DNA of 64,000 nucleotides, from the NCBI RefSeq assembly GCF_001641265.1, contig NW_020167522.1, positions 744,001 through 808,000 of the forward strand. The letters are read 5' to 3'. The translations under genes were made by a program, and so were the position numbers. Under the pieces are notes generated by a model, which made no database searches, had not been told where the DNA came from, and was given only the letters and a program-made list of their open reading frames with translations. Position 1 is the first letter of the stretch. The number at the start of each line of letters is the position of its first letter. Below are positions 44,569 to 54,164 of this stretch, one piece after another. The stretch comes from Pseudogymnoascus destructans (taxonomy: Eukaryota > Ascomycota > Leotiomycetes > Thelebolales > Thelebolaceae).

Positions 44569-45287
44569 CCATCGAACCTGCTTCGCGGTGAGAACCTTGG
44601 TAGACATGAAATATTCCAGCGAACGGTGGTCAGTGTACACGTCGACTCGGTGGTGCACCGAAGCCAACTTGGGCCTCCATTTTCCGAAGGCCTTTACTAT
44701 TGCAAATAGTTCCTTGTAGTGGATCTCCCAATTGATCTCATGTCCGGATAGGACATGACTGTAAAAGCTTACGAGGTACCATCGCTTGTCAGGGTGTTCT
44801 TGAGACAGGACACCAGCTACCACTCCATCAGAGGAGTCAGTCTCCAGCTTCGTAGGCAATTCGGGGTTGAAGTGGTGAAGTGCCTGTACCGCTAAAAGTT
44901 ATCGTCGCAATTCCTCGAACGCATCCTCACATTCGTCTGTCCACCGGAACGGCTCCGAGGGACTAGTGATGGTGGTGAGGGGCTTTGCTATTTTTCCAAA
45001 ATTACAAATGAATTGTCTATAGAAGCCACAGAATCCCAGGTAGGACTTCACACCCGTAACAATGGTCGGTCGGATCCAGTTACGAAGGGGTTCGATTTTG
45101 TCAGGGTCTGCTTCGACACCGGAGGTAGTGAGAACATAACCCAAGTATTTTGTCCTGGTGACGTTGAACTCGCATTTGTTCAAATCGGCTTTGAGTCCAG
45201 CTTCTCGGAGATGCTGTAGGACCTTATGCACATGCTCTATGTGTTCCGTAGGGTCCTCTGAATAGATTAGGATGTTGTCTAAGTAGG
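44569..45287 (-). pseudogene. Gypsy reverse transcriptase (C-terminal part) and RNase H
   Basis: Minus-strand frames give YLDNILIYSEDPTEH (the RT catalytic YxDD box, here LDN), YLGYVLTTSGVEADPDKI and GFCGFYRQFI, then RNase H (KLETDSSDGVVAGVLSQEH, ALF-type WEIHYKELFAIVKAF, TDHRSLEYFMST). The upstream RT fingers and palm are cut by the MULE at 45287. It continues into the integrase after removal of the solo LTR. The second catalytic Asp of YLDD is Asn. Confidence 0.85.
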
Positions 45288-47355
45288 GCAAAAACTCCAT
45301 CTACCCGGTACAAAGGTGAAAAAACGCCATCTACCCGGCAAGCGCTTATCCCCTTTCGGAACCCGCAACAGGCCAATGAGAGCACGTACTCTCATGTGGC
45401 CTTTTCGAAACAATTGAGCTGGCAACACTTGCCAACTCAATTGTACGGTAAGTCGGGGGTTAATTGAGACCCCCGAAGCTCCTTTCCTCCCTCTTCCCCC
45501 TTCCATCTAGAGCCCCGCTGACCCCTCCTAGGATCTCTCTCTCCCTCGCTCCTCTGACCCCTCGAAACCCCCCTCGGAAGCCCTCACGCGAGGCACAAAC
45601 TCCCGCCTCCCCGCCCCCGCCCCCGCATCTGACGATGGCCTCGCTGGCCGAACTCGCTGTCCCTGTCGACGGCAGCGAGTTCCTCGACTTAGACGCTTGG
45701 TCCCGCGCCCTAGACGACTGGGCCGTCAAGGAGAAGTTCTCCTGGCGGCTCCAGAGGAGGGACAAAGACCGGGCAACGGCTGTTTGTCCCGAGGAGGGCT
45801 GTGCCTGGCGTGTCCGAGCCAGCCCTGACGACGAGCAATGGAAGCTCGTCGTCGTTGAGGGGGCACACACTTGCGTGGGGAGGGGGCAGCAGAAGTTTGC
45901 CTCCTCCTCAAAGGCAGAATGGCTGGACGGCGTGGTCTCTCGACACCTACGGGTGTCGAAGAAGACCACGCCAAGGGAGATTGTTGAGCTCCTCCGCGTT
46001 CGATTCGCGGAGGGGATTCTCTACGGGAGGGCGCAGCAATCGTTGCTACGCCTTCTCGTAGGGGATATTGGAGTGCAGAGGCATAGCTTTCAGCTATTGC
46101 CCTCATATAAGCGCCTCCTGGAAGCATCTGCTCTAGGAGTTCATGTTGATCTCGTTCGAGATCGACACGACCGATTCCAACGGATCTTTGTGTGCCCTGC
46201 GGAGAGCAGGGCCACGTTCCAAGCCTCACGCCGGCTTGTTGCGGTGGACGGGACCTTCTTAAAGGCCCGTTTTATCCTTACTCTTCTTGTGGCCGTTGGC
46301 ATTGATGCTAACGGCCACATTGTGCCACTTGCTTGGGCAGTGGCCGAGTCGGAGAACGCGGACTCTTGGGAGTGGTTTTTGAACCACCTCAAGTGGTCCC
46401 TCCCAGAGCTCGTGAGCGAGCCAAGCACCCTTGTCTCTGATAGAGACAAGGGGCTTCTTATTGCGGAGAGAACTCTCTCTCCGCAGGTGGTGATAGCTCA
46501 TTGCTGTCGTCACCTCTCTGAGAATTTCTCAGAGCGGTTTGGGAGGGGCCTTCTACCCCTCTTCTGGAAGATTGCCCGGGCCACAACTGTGGCCCAATTC
46601 GACGGGCTTTTGGAGGAGCTTCGGGCTTTAAAGCCCGAAGCATCAGCATACCTTTATGGTGCCGAGCCCGAACGGTGGGCTCTGGCGAAGTTTCGTGGCC
46701 GTCGATACGGCCACGATACTTCAAATATTGCAGAGAGCTTTAATAAGCTCATCCGCACAGATCGAGAGCTCCCAATCGTGGAGCTTCTCGATGCGCTCTG
46801 GCACCGGGTGATGGCCCAGCGTGCGGAGCGCTCTCTTTTGGCTGTGGAGGCCATTGCTAAAGGGCAATGGCCTCCTCTCCTCACTAGGTTGGTGGAGGAG
46901 GGGAGGAACTGGGCCCATGGCAATGGGCTCCAGATATCCTCCCTAACAGAGGCACGGGTAGTCCAGCCAAATGGCAGGATCTACCTCGTTGACCTGACGG
47001 CAAGAACTTGTTCTTGCCGTCGATACCAAGAGAATGGCGTGCCTTGTGGGCACGCCATGACTCTTATATTTCGACAAGGGAGTCAATTGACTCCCTTTCT
47101 TCCGACAGAGCTGTCTGCCGCGTGCTGGCAGAGGCAGTATCAACTGCCTCTGCCTCCTGTCTCTGTCGAGGGTCTTTCGATAGACCCTGACGCCTTAGGA
47201 GGAATCTGTGACCCCCCAGTCACCCGAATCCCCCGAGGCCGTCCCCGAAAAGAGAGGGTTCGGAGGGAAGATGCCCGGCATCCTCGAGGACGCCAGGAAC
47301 GACGGGATCATGGAGGACTTCTGCCGCTTGGGGCAGTCGTTGCCGCCGTGCCGGA
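45288..47355 (+). mobile_element. MULE-type DNA transposon filled with short inverted repeats, 3' truncated
   Basis: Begins GGGCAAAAACTCCATCTACC at the point where Gypsy RT is cut; the same start occurs at 49762. A CATCTACCCGG unit is repeated twice within 40 bp. The 3' end is cut by a 52-bp family C fragment, and no matching inverted terminal repeat was found. The leader has strong stems at 45371-45401, 45410-45444 and 45453-45476, and the coding region has more than twenty others (listed under findings). Confidence 0.7.
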
Positions 47356-47389
47356 TGTAATGGTGGGTGCACCAGATGTGAGAATCTAG
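45635..47389 (+). CDS. MULE transposase with SWIM zinc finger, 3' truncated
   Basis: The frame is open from 45464, but the first ATG is at 45635 (MASLAELAVPVDG), giving 584 codons. It has a FAR1/MuDR-like DNA-binding region (FSWRLQRRDKDRATAVCPEE, CAWRVRA, HTC), then the MULE core with Asp262 in VAVDGTF, Asp326 in VSDRDKG and Glu424 in SNIAESFNK (numbered from 45464), and a SWIM finger (CSCRRYQENGVPCGH) near residues 516-530. The C-terminal RGRPRKERVRRE is AT-hook-like. The last codons come from a family C fragment, so the native end with its zinc knuckle is lost. The core is otherwise uninterrupted. The coding DNA carries an exceptional density of palindromes. Confidence 0.85.
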   Translation: MASLAELAVPVDGSEFLDLDAWSRALDDWAVKEKFSWRLQRRDKDRATAVCPEEGCAWRVRASPDDEQWKLVVVEGAHTCVGRGQQKFASSSKAEWLDGVVSRHLRVSKKTTPREIVELLRVRFAEGILYGRAQQSLLRLLVGDIGVQRHSFQLLPSYKRLLEASALGVHVDLVRDRHDRFQRIFVCPAESRATFQASRRLVAVDGTFLKARFILTLLVAVGIDANGHIVPLAWAVAESENADSWEWFLNHLKWSLPELVSEPSTLVSDRDKGLLIAERTLSPQVVIAHCCRHLSENFSERFGRGLLPLFWKIARATTVAQFDGLLEELRALKPEASAYLYGAEPERWALAKFRGRRYGHDTSNIAESFNKLIRTDRELPIVELLDALWHRVMAQRAERSLLAVEAIAKGQWPPLLTRLVEEGRNWAHGNGLQISSLTEARVVQPNGRIYLVDLTARTCSCRRYQENGVPCGHAMTLIFRQGSQLTPFLPTELSAACWQRQYQLPLPPVSVEGLSIDPDALGGICDPPVTRIPRGRPRKERVRREDARHPRGRQERRDHGGLLPLGAVVAAVPDVMVGAPDVRI

Positions 47390-47407
47390 CCACCCAAGGA
47401 AGGGATG
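47356..47407 (+). repeat. 52-bp terminal fragment of family C
   Basis: Matches the first 52 bp of the family C repeat (from TGTAATGGTGGGTGCACC to AAGGAAGGGATG) and stops there. It provides the last codons and the stop of the MULE frame. Confidence 0.85.
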
Positions 47408-48019
47408 CACTCACCACTCATCCTTGAGGACGCGAAACCTTTCTTGCGAGATAGAAGGTTATATTAAATCATTTTTAGGCGACAACTCTATTTTATCTAT
47501 TCACAGAGAGTTGGGGGATGAGAAAAATATGTCAGAGCTACTACGTCTATTCTGTGTCTTCGTTTGTGGTTTGGTGTAGCTTGGCTCTGATATATGTGTA
47601 TTTTCATCTATTTCCCCCACCTACCGTCCGTCCCAGTCCGTTCCGTCCATGCCAAGTGCCCGGTAATAAAGCCAAAGAAACATCAAAAGAATGGTTGAGA
47701 TGTCCGCAAGTGGTATGTTTTGCAATGTGATGTGAAATTGCTGATGAACGCTTTTGATATCCGCGAGGGAGGATGTGAGAAGCATAGCTTAGTCGCAAGA
47801 AAATAACTCCCGAAATAGCTAGGTACACCTCATGGTAAGGATTGTTGACGATGTGGTGCTTTTTTCAGTGGGTTACTTGTCGATAACCGTCTTGTTCATC
47901 AACTTTTTGCCGCCTCCTTTCCCGAAGACTCTGCTTAGTGGTTAGTTACTTTCTTTTTCTTCTTTTGGCTGGGGTACCGAACATGTGCTGCTCGTAGAAT
48001 CTCAGCATCTAGAGTCTAG
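47408..48019. other. no gene seen; 3' flank of HP1
   Basis: No supported coding region. Perhaps the remaining MULE flank and the HP1 3' UTR. Confidence 0.45.
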
Positions 48020-49059
48020 TCAGCAATTGATCTTTAACAGTTCGACATCGAGTGGATCTACCTTCTGTGGACAGTGCTTGTAAGCCCTTTCAACTGGGTG
48101 GGCCGTTCTTTGCCCTCCCTTCCAAACAATATGCACCTGCAGTGATCCATCGTCCTGCTCCTCAACCTGATCGATCGCAGTGGCCTCATGCTCCCAGTTC
48201 CCAGTCGGCACCTTGAAGTCCAATGACGCTGGAGGTGTAGTGTCCTTAGGGTGCTTCTCCATCTTCTCCACCTTCTCTACCTTACCCCTCTTTCCCTTCG
48301 GCGCCGCTGCGCTACCTGAGGGTGCGCGCCCACGTTTACGGGGCGGGGCAGTTTTGACTTTCTCAAGTTCCCTCGCGGCTTCATCGTTGACGAACTCGCG
48401 GCCGCCTATTTGGTTGTAGTAGTCCTCCACGATCTCGGTCGCAGTCCTGTAAAGGTTAGTGATGCTCGCTCGTATGGGAGAGAATTGCGCGAACGTACGC
48501 AAGATTTTCCTCGGGTTCCCAAGTCATGTCGCTCGGGCGGTTGTAGCCTTCCCATTTAACTTGGAAGCGAATCTCGCCCTGCTCATTGTTAGTCAATGTC
48601 CTGGCGGTGTCTAGCCAATGACTATACTGACGTCTTCATCGAACATGTGATTCTTAATAGATTCGACGACGAATCTGCGATGCAGTTAGTCGCATTACTC
48701 CAAAATATGCAACTGATAACATACACGTCCTCCTCAGCCTCCTCATCCTCGTCTTCCTCCTCCTCCTCTTCTTTGCCCTCAGCTCTTACAGCCAAGATCT
48801 CATCTTCCTCATCATCGCTAGCCTTCTGTGACATTTTCTTTGCATGGCCGTTGCTCGCTCCGGAAGGTTGGTCGTTGTTCGCTTCGAGTGTAACCTGGGC
48901 CTCGACCTTGGGGCTCCCGCTCTCACTCTCCGATAGCGCTGAAGCGGTTAGCATCTGTATCGGCTCAATATAGCAGCAGTGTAGTGAAATTGGAATTCGT
49001 AAAGTTTCCAGAGCTTTCCAAGCTGAAAACAGACAATCCTCTTACTAACCAGGAGGCAT
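48020..49059 (-). CDS. HP1: heterochromatin protein 1 homologue (chromodomain plus chromoshadow), 257 aa
   Basis: Five exons join in phase: 49059-49050, 48938-48725, 48674-48632, 48578-48499 and 48446-48020, with GT-AG junctions. The protein starts MPPALSESESGSP and has an acidic stretch (EEEEEEDEDEEAEED). The chromodomain (about 73-125) reads FVVESIKNHMFDEDGEI then RFQVKWEGYNRPSDMTWEPE, with the methyl-lysine cage aromatics Phe, Trp and Tyr in place. A basic hinge follows (PPRKRGRAPSG, KGKRGKVEKVEK). The chromoshadow domain ends the protein (NWEHEATAIDQVEEQDDG, VHIVWKGGQRTAHPVERAY). HP1 reads H3K9 methylation and builds heterochromatin over repeats; in Neurospora and Aspergillus the orthologues are HPO and HepA. 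It lies inside a repeat-rich block. Confidence 0.93.
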
Positions 49060-49340
49060 GATTGCTTTGTGTTGACGTGTCGCACAGGTCGGAAAACCCT
49101 CAATGGAGCCTCTAACTCGATTCTTTGTCCTTTGCTATACTCAAAGGATATGCGCCAATATCAGGTAGTATGATCAAGTGTGACGGGTTGCTTGCGACAG
49201 ACAGGTATGAAGAAGGATGGCTGGATTGGAGTAGTTGTCGTGTCGCGTTGGATGCAATAATGAACCCCGATAAGCGTGTGTGTATTGTTCTAAAAAGTAG
49301 ATGCCTGAAATTACGGTGAAGTTGAGGTGAGGTCATGTGA
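49060..49340. promoter_or_regulatory. HP1 upstream region
   Basis: About 280 bp between the HP1 start and the first recognisable repeat DNA. No other gene. A GGTCATGTGACC palindrome lies at 49331-49342. Confidence 0.4.
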
Positions 49341-49344
49341 CCGT

Positions 49345-49670
49345 ATTACAACACACCCCCGTTGGGGGAAACGGACATTCCCGTGGGATACGGTGGACAC
49401 ACGAGTCGACAGTGGCGCCAGGCTATTGAAAGCCACTGACTGAGCTCAGAGAGCTCAGCTCGTCAGGGTCTTAGGGGTTTCCCCCAGGCCTACAATAGCG
49501 TACATAGGCCCGTAGATTAGGTTGTAATTCAATTGATTATATTATACTATTTTACTGTACTCTACTGTGAAGCTTCTGCTCCGTTGCCCGAAGAGACTGA
49601 TTACGGTTGTCGGAGATTACCACACAAATTCGTGTGTAGTTCCCCGTATTCCGCAATTACCTCCAACACC
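49345..49670 (-). mobile_element. possible LTR remnant (copia-like), uncertain
   Basis: In the minus direction the segment starts TGTTGGAGGTAATTGCGG and ends around GGGTGTGTTGTAATACGG. It contains short stems such as CACAAATTCGTGTG and CCCCCGTTGGGGG. The shape resembles a fungal LTR, but I could not find a matching target duplication or a partner. Confidence 0.3.
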
Positions 49671-49761
49671 CCCCACGTATCCCAGCTCTACAGTAGTAAT
49701 TTACAGGGATAGAAGAGATAGGTAGAAATAGAAAACCAAAAATAAAACGGTAAATGAAAAT

Positions 49762-50035
49762 TGGGCAAAAACTCCATCTACCCGGTAAAAACCCAAATAA
49801 ACTCTATCTACCCGGTCGATTACCACGTGACCATCCCCCACCCAATCCACCCGTAAATCCCCCTGTTCTCATATGAGAACAGGCCGTAAACCCCCCATAA
49901 CTCCCCCCGTAACCCCCCCTGTAAACTGACCTGTTCTAATATGAGAACAGGTCAATTGTGAGGCCTGCGGCAAGTCCTGGCATTGTGCCCAGGCTCGCCG
50001 CAGGTGCCGCAGCGTGTACGGACCAAGTCCGGTGT
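49762..50035 (+). mobile_element. remnant of a second palindrome-rich MULE-like element
   Basis: Starts with the same GGGCAAAAACTCCATCTACC as the MULE at 45288 and again has two CATCTACCCGG-like units, but the following sequence differs. It has a perfect 22-bp palindrome at 49862-49883, a 10-bp-arm stem at 49928-49953, and a nested stem at 49964-50004. The last part reads as a zinc-knuckle-like CEACGKSWHCAQARRRC, the sort of motif that ends MULE transposases. It is cut at 50036 by an inverted gag fragment. Probably an internal-deletion derivative. Confidence 0.5.
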
Positions 50036-51882
50036 CATACTGACATTCGTTGCACTCAGTTTGCTATCAAACTCAAGAGCAAACTTGGAAATCTCCTCCT
50101 CAAACCTACAAGTCACTATACATATTTTGGCTTATCACACCAATGTAATGGTGGGTGCACCAGATATGAGAATCTAGCCACCCAAGGAAGGGATGAATTT
50201 ACTAAGACAACACACTGTCTTAGGAAACAGAGCCAAAGGGTTGTAGCTTAGACTATTCCACAACGCAGCAATCAGGTGTATGATGTGGTGAAGTGGTTTA
50301 GACAAGTTGCAACAAATGTTGAGTCTGAGAACTCAGGGGTAAGTCAGAGGTTAGCACCTCACTGACTTTTCAAAAACAGAGAATAACAAGATCAATGCTT
50401 GGAAGCTTGGAAAAGACGTAGAAGTATGTGCTAGTCGATTTACTGTATTGCCTGCTTGCCCTTTCTTAAGGAAAGGGCAATCCTATTTATGCCAAAGGAG
50501 TGTAGTTCTCTCATTTTCCATGACTTTCCATGACTAACCAGGCTTGGTAAATGTATTAGAAATCAAGTGCGACCCACAACTAGCTTGCTAATCATGTAGT
50601 GAACGTAAGAGAATCCCATAGAACCATCTCTTGGGTTCCTAGCCTATAGGAAGTGAAAAGGAGGTCCAAGGTCAGAGTACCTATAGACAAATTATGTCAT
50701 AACTTAACCAATCTTGTGGGTAACTAAGGAGCGATGACGTGTAATGAATCATAGAGGGTTGTAGAAGCTTCTAGAGCTATCGTTCATGTTCCTAGGCCTC
50801 TAGTTGGTAGAGATATGCCATGTGGTAGTATTGACCCACCCCCTTAAGGAGGAGATTTTCTTAATAACTTGTTCAATGAGTGTCCAAATGATATGCCGTG
50901 ATGTATGTAGCATAAACAGATGTAGTAGAAGAGTTTGCAGCAATCGTTGAGTAGTATTGCTTCTGTTGTTGGTGTGATAAGCCAAGATATGTATGGTGAC
51001 TTGTAGGTTTGAGGAGGAGATTTCTAAGTTTGCTCTTGAGTTTGATAGCAAACTGAGTGCAACGAATGTCAGTATGACAACCAACAACAAGAGCAATACT
51101 ACTCAACGATTGCTACAACCATCTATGATTCATTACACGTCATTGCTCCTTAGTTACTGGGCCGATATTACCACATAGCATATCTCTACAACCCTCTATG
51201 ATTCATTACATGACATCACTCATACTACCACATGACATATCTCTACCAACTAGAGGCCTAGGAGCATGAACGATAGCTCTAAAAGCTCCTACGAACCTCT
51301 ATGATTCATTACATGTCATCGCTCTTTAGTTACCCACAAGATTGGTTAAGTTATGACATAATTTGTCTATGACATAATTTGTCTATAGGGGTACTCTGAC
51401 CTTGGACCTCCTTTTACTTCCTATAGGCTACGAACCTAAGAGATGGTTCTATGGGATTCTCTTACGTCGACTACAGTTACCAAGCCTGGTAATCATGGAA
51501 AGTCTTGGAAAATGAGAGAACTACACTCCTTTAGCATAAATAGGATTGCCCTTTCCTTAAGAAAGGGCAAGCAGACAATACAGTAAATCGACTATCACAT
51601 ACTTCCACGTCTTTTCCAAGCTTCCAAGCATTCATCTTGTTACTCCTTGTTTCTGAAAAGTCAGTGAGGTGTTAACCTCTGACTTACCCCTGAGTTCCCA
51701 GACTCAACATTTGTTGCAACTTGTCTGAACCACTTCACTACATCACACACCTGATTGCTGCGTTGTGGAATAGTCTAAGCTACGACCCTTTGGCTCTGTT
51801 TTCTAAGACAGTGTGTTGTCTTAGTAAATTCATCCCTTCCTTGGGTGGCTAGATTCTCACATCTGGTGCACCCACCATTACA
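50036..51882. repeat. inverted duplication of family C with gag fragments
   Basis: Order: gag fragment inverted (50036-50143), family C plus (50144 to about 50957), gag fragment plus (to 51079), family C minus (51080-51882, ending with the complement of TGTAATGGTGG). The two gag pieces form ~110-bp inverted ends around the first family C copy, and the two family C copies form an ~800-bp inverted repeat. Transcription through it would make a long hairpin RNA. Confidence 0.75.
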
Positions 51883-52065
51883 CAGGGCTAGGGTTGGAGT
51901 AACCGAGTCGGGCCCGTTTCGGATACTCAAGGAAACAGACTCAACGGGGTTCCTCCTTCATCTTTTTGTATCCTTCGTAGTAGACCTATAGGATAGCATC
52001 CGTTTAGCCTCCGACTCGCACTCTCATATGCTATTACTGTGAGCTGGGTGCCCTGTGTCCTTACA
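51883..52065 (-). mobile_element. LTR family 2, partial
   Basis: In the minus direction it starts TGTAAGGACACAGGGC at 52065 and runs to about 51885, where the family C repeat cuts it. It keeps the GATGCTATCCTATAGGTCTA and GAAGGATACAAAAAGATGA blocks. Confidence 0.8.
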
Positions 52066-52380
52066 CTTTCCTCTATCTGCTTTCTTACATGTTGTTAGTT
52101 CAAACATGTGTTTAAGCTACTTAACTCCATGTAGATTGCTTGTCTATCCTTTTGAATTTACAGAGAAGTACTACTTGCTTATAACTTATAGAATCTAACT
52201 TTGTAACACGTTTTGTCCCTTAAATATAATGAGGGGGTCGATGGTTGTGCCATCTATACATATACAATTTAACTATAGAAACCCATTCTTACTAGCCTTA
52301 ATGTGCTTGATAGTAGAGAATCCACAATAATTCGAGTGCTCTCTATAGTTCTAATTAAAGATCCTGTCTTATCCATGTTA

Positions 52381-52520
52381 TATATGTTCCGGCCCAGTCG
52401 CGAATAATTCATATTCGCGAATAGGCTGGCCCATTCGCGAATGGGCCAGCCCAACCACGAATATGAACCTCCGCGAGCGGGCCGGCCTATTCGCAAATGG
52501 GCCGGCCCAACCACGAATAA
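52381..52520. repeat. GC-rich palindromic repeat P (ATTCGCGAAT / GGGCCGGCCC)
   Basis: Made of alternating ATTCGCGAAT palindromes and GGCCGGCCC/GGGCCAGCCC units. A matching inverted copy lies at 53540-53670. It is much more GC-rich than the AT-rich DNA on both sides. Confidence 0.75.
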
Positions 52521-52529
52521 TAGTAATAG

Positions 52530-53480
52530 TAAAGTAGTAATTAAGAATCTATATACTATTACCAACAGTGTCTGCTCTTTTTAGAGTACAGTTCTTACAC
52601 CGCTTTATAATGAACTCTACTTCTTCTCTCTTTAGTCCATAGAACTTTTGTTGTATGATATTCCATGTTTTTGTACGGCCTGCGTGTAGGAGTTGTAGGT
52701 GTTCGTTGATAATAGTATCAAATGCATCGCTCTCAAGAATTACACATCGTTGTAACGCTGACTTCTAAACGATAGAAGACACAGAGGTTCTCTTGCGTAA
52801 AGGTTTACTTATCAGAGGAGGCAGGGGATCAGACACAAAGGCTTCAAGTAACACGTTACTAGTATATAACAAATACTGTATTGAGTTGAGCACGAAGCTC
52901 CTATCTAAGGAAATACTATCTACTTATATAGTGGCGTCGTGCCTAGTGGACTCTTGGGAACTCACTCGAGTCCTCGGAGTCCTGGACTCTTAGGACTCTT
53001 CTCATCATCCTGCGAGTCCATCACGTGCCTAGTGGACTCCTGGGAACTCACTCGAGTCCTCGGAGTCCTGGACTCTTAGGACTCTTCTCATCATCCTGCG
53101 AGTCCGTCACGTGATACTTTCGGAACTACTATTCCCCGCTGCCCCTCCAGGTACCAGGGCCGGTCTCATGCGACCTCCCTCCATCCTGTCCTGTAGTTGG
53201 CCAGCCTTCTTGTTCCGTCGTAACAATCGTGGGTTTTGAAACCTAGTAGGAGCTTATTATGTAGAAGCATAAACTCTGTTTGCGCACGATGCTTAAGTCG
53301 TGATTCAATAGGATTTGCAGGTTTCATTGATGGGTTCTGAAGATAGAGGAGTAATTGACAGTATTTTAAGTAGTCTATCCGCTCTCTATTACTATAGCTA
53401 AAGCTATAAATATAGGTTTGAAAAGCAGTGCGCACATCCTGAGGAAATGGATTAATCTGTGCAATAGTAGGGTCTTCCAT
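52530..53480 (-). pseudogene. integrase-like gene (H2C2 zinc finger), split by a solo LTR
   Basis: The minus-strand ATG at 53480 opens MEDPTIAQINPFPQD, and the frame runs to the LTR at 53226. Beyond the LTR (below 52746) the frame gives INEHLQLLHAGRTKTW, then QQKFYGLKREEVEFII and RCKNC, the HH-CC zinc-binding domain of retroviral-type integrases (Gypsy or Ginger-like). Joining the two sides shifts the frame by one, so it was already mutated or is incomplete. The catalytic core is not found downstream; palindromic repeat P follows at 52520. Confidence 0.65.
52751..53225 (-). mobile_element. solo LTR, family L1, with ATCGT target duplication
   Basis: 475 bp from TGTAACGC to CGTAACA. It is flanked by ATCGT at 52746-52750 and 53226-53230. 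In the LTR sense it has U3 with two ~85-bp tandem units of GAGTCC-rich DNA, a CACGTG, a TATA box and the conserved GGAGCTTCGTGCTCAAC block. Nearly identical to 54165-54638 in opposite orientation. Confidence 0.93.
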
Positions 53481-53539
53481 ATTGATGAAGTTGATATAAT
53501 AGATCTATCTACAATATCTATACTATATTACCCCGCATA

Positions 53540-53670
53540 GGTTGGGCATCATTCGCGGTTGGGCCGGCCCATTCGCGAATAGGCCGGCCCGCTCGCGGAG
53601 GTTCATATTTGTGGTTGGGCTGGCCCATTCGCGAATATGAATTATTCGCGACTGGGCTGGAACATATATG
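53540..53670. repeat. GC-rich palindromic repeat P, inverted copy
   Basis: Reverse complement of 52381-52520 with minor changes (GGGCCGGCCC, ATTCGCGAAT, CCCGCTCGCGGAGG). Confidence 0.75.
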
Positions 53671-53880
53671 TTCTGCTCTTGTATATAAAGACGTGTTACA
53701 AGGTCCTTATACACGTCAAACCACCCTATTACAACTTCTTTTGTAACCCTACTGATCCTTTATGCTTCAACTCTATAGCCTAGTTGTACTTGTAGATGTG
53801 GATGTTGTTTAATAAAGCATAGGACCTGTCTTGTCCTAAAGGAAAGTTGGGAATTTGTTCATAGTAGTATTAGTCGTGTT

Positions 53881-54127
53881 TGTAAGGACACAGGGCACCC
53901 AGCTCACAGTAATAGCATATGGGAGTGCGAGTCAGAGGCTAAACGGATGCTATCCTATAGGTCTACTACGAAGGATACAAAAAAGAAGAAGGGGGAACCC
54001 TGTGAGTCAATTCCCTCAAGTACCCGAAACCCATCCGACTCAGTTAGCCCACCCAAATGATCACACGTGACCCCGCAGCTACCCAGAGTCTGCTCCTTAG
54101 AATGAGAGACAAGAAGGCATCCTTACA
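53881..54127 (+). mobile_element. solo LTR, family 2, with GTGTT target duplication
   Basis: 247 bp from TGTAAGGACACAGGG to CATCCTTACA. It is flanked by GTGTT at 53876-53880 and 54128-54132. Confidence 0.93.
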
Positions 54128-54164
54128 GTGTTAGTCGTGTTAGTTGTGAGGTTGTAAAATGAGG

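Noticed and set aside
38676..45287. One intact Gypsy element
   Set aside because: Gag and protease are on the plus strand, while RT, RNase H and integrase are on the minus strand with an LTR between them and part of RT missing on both sides.
45464..45634. N-terminal 57 codons of the MULE frame
   Set aside because: No ATG, Pro/Ser-rich, and preceded by leader stems; the first ATG is at 45635.
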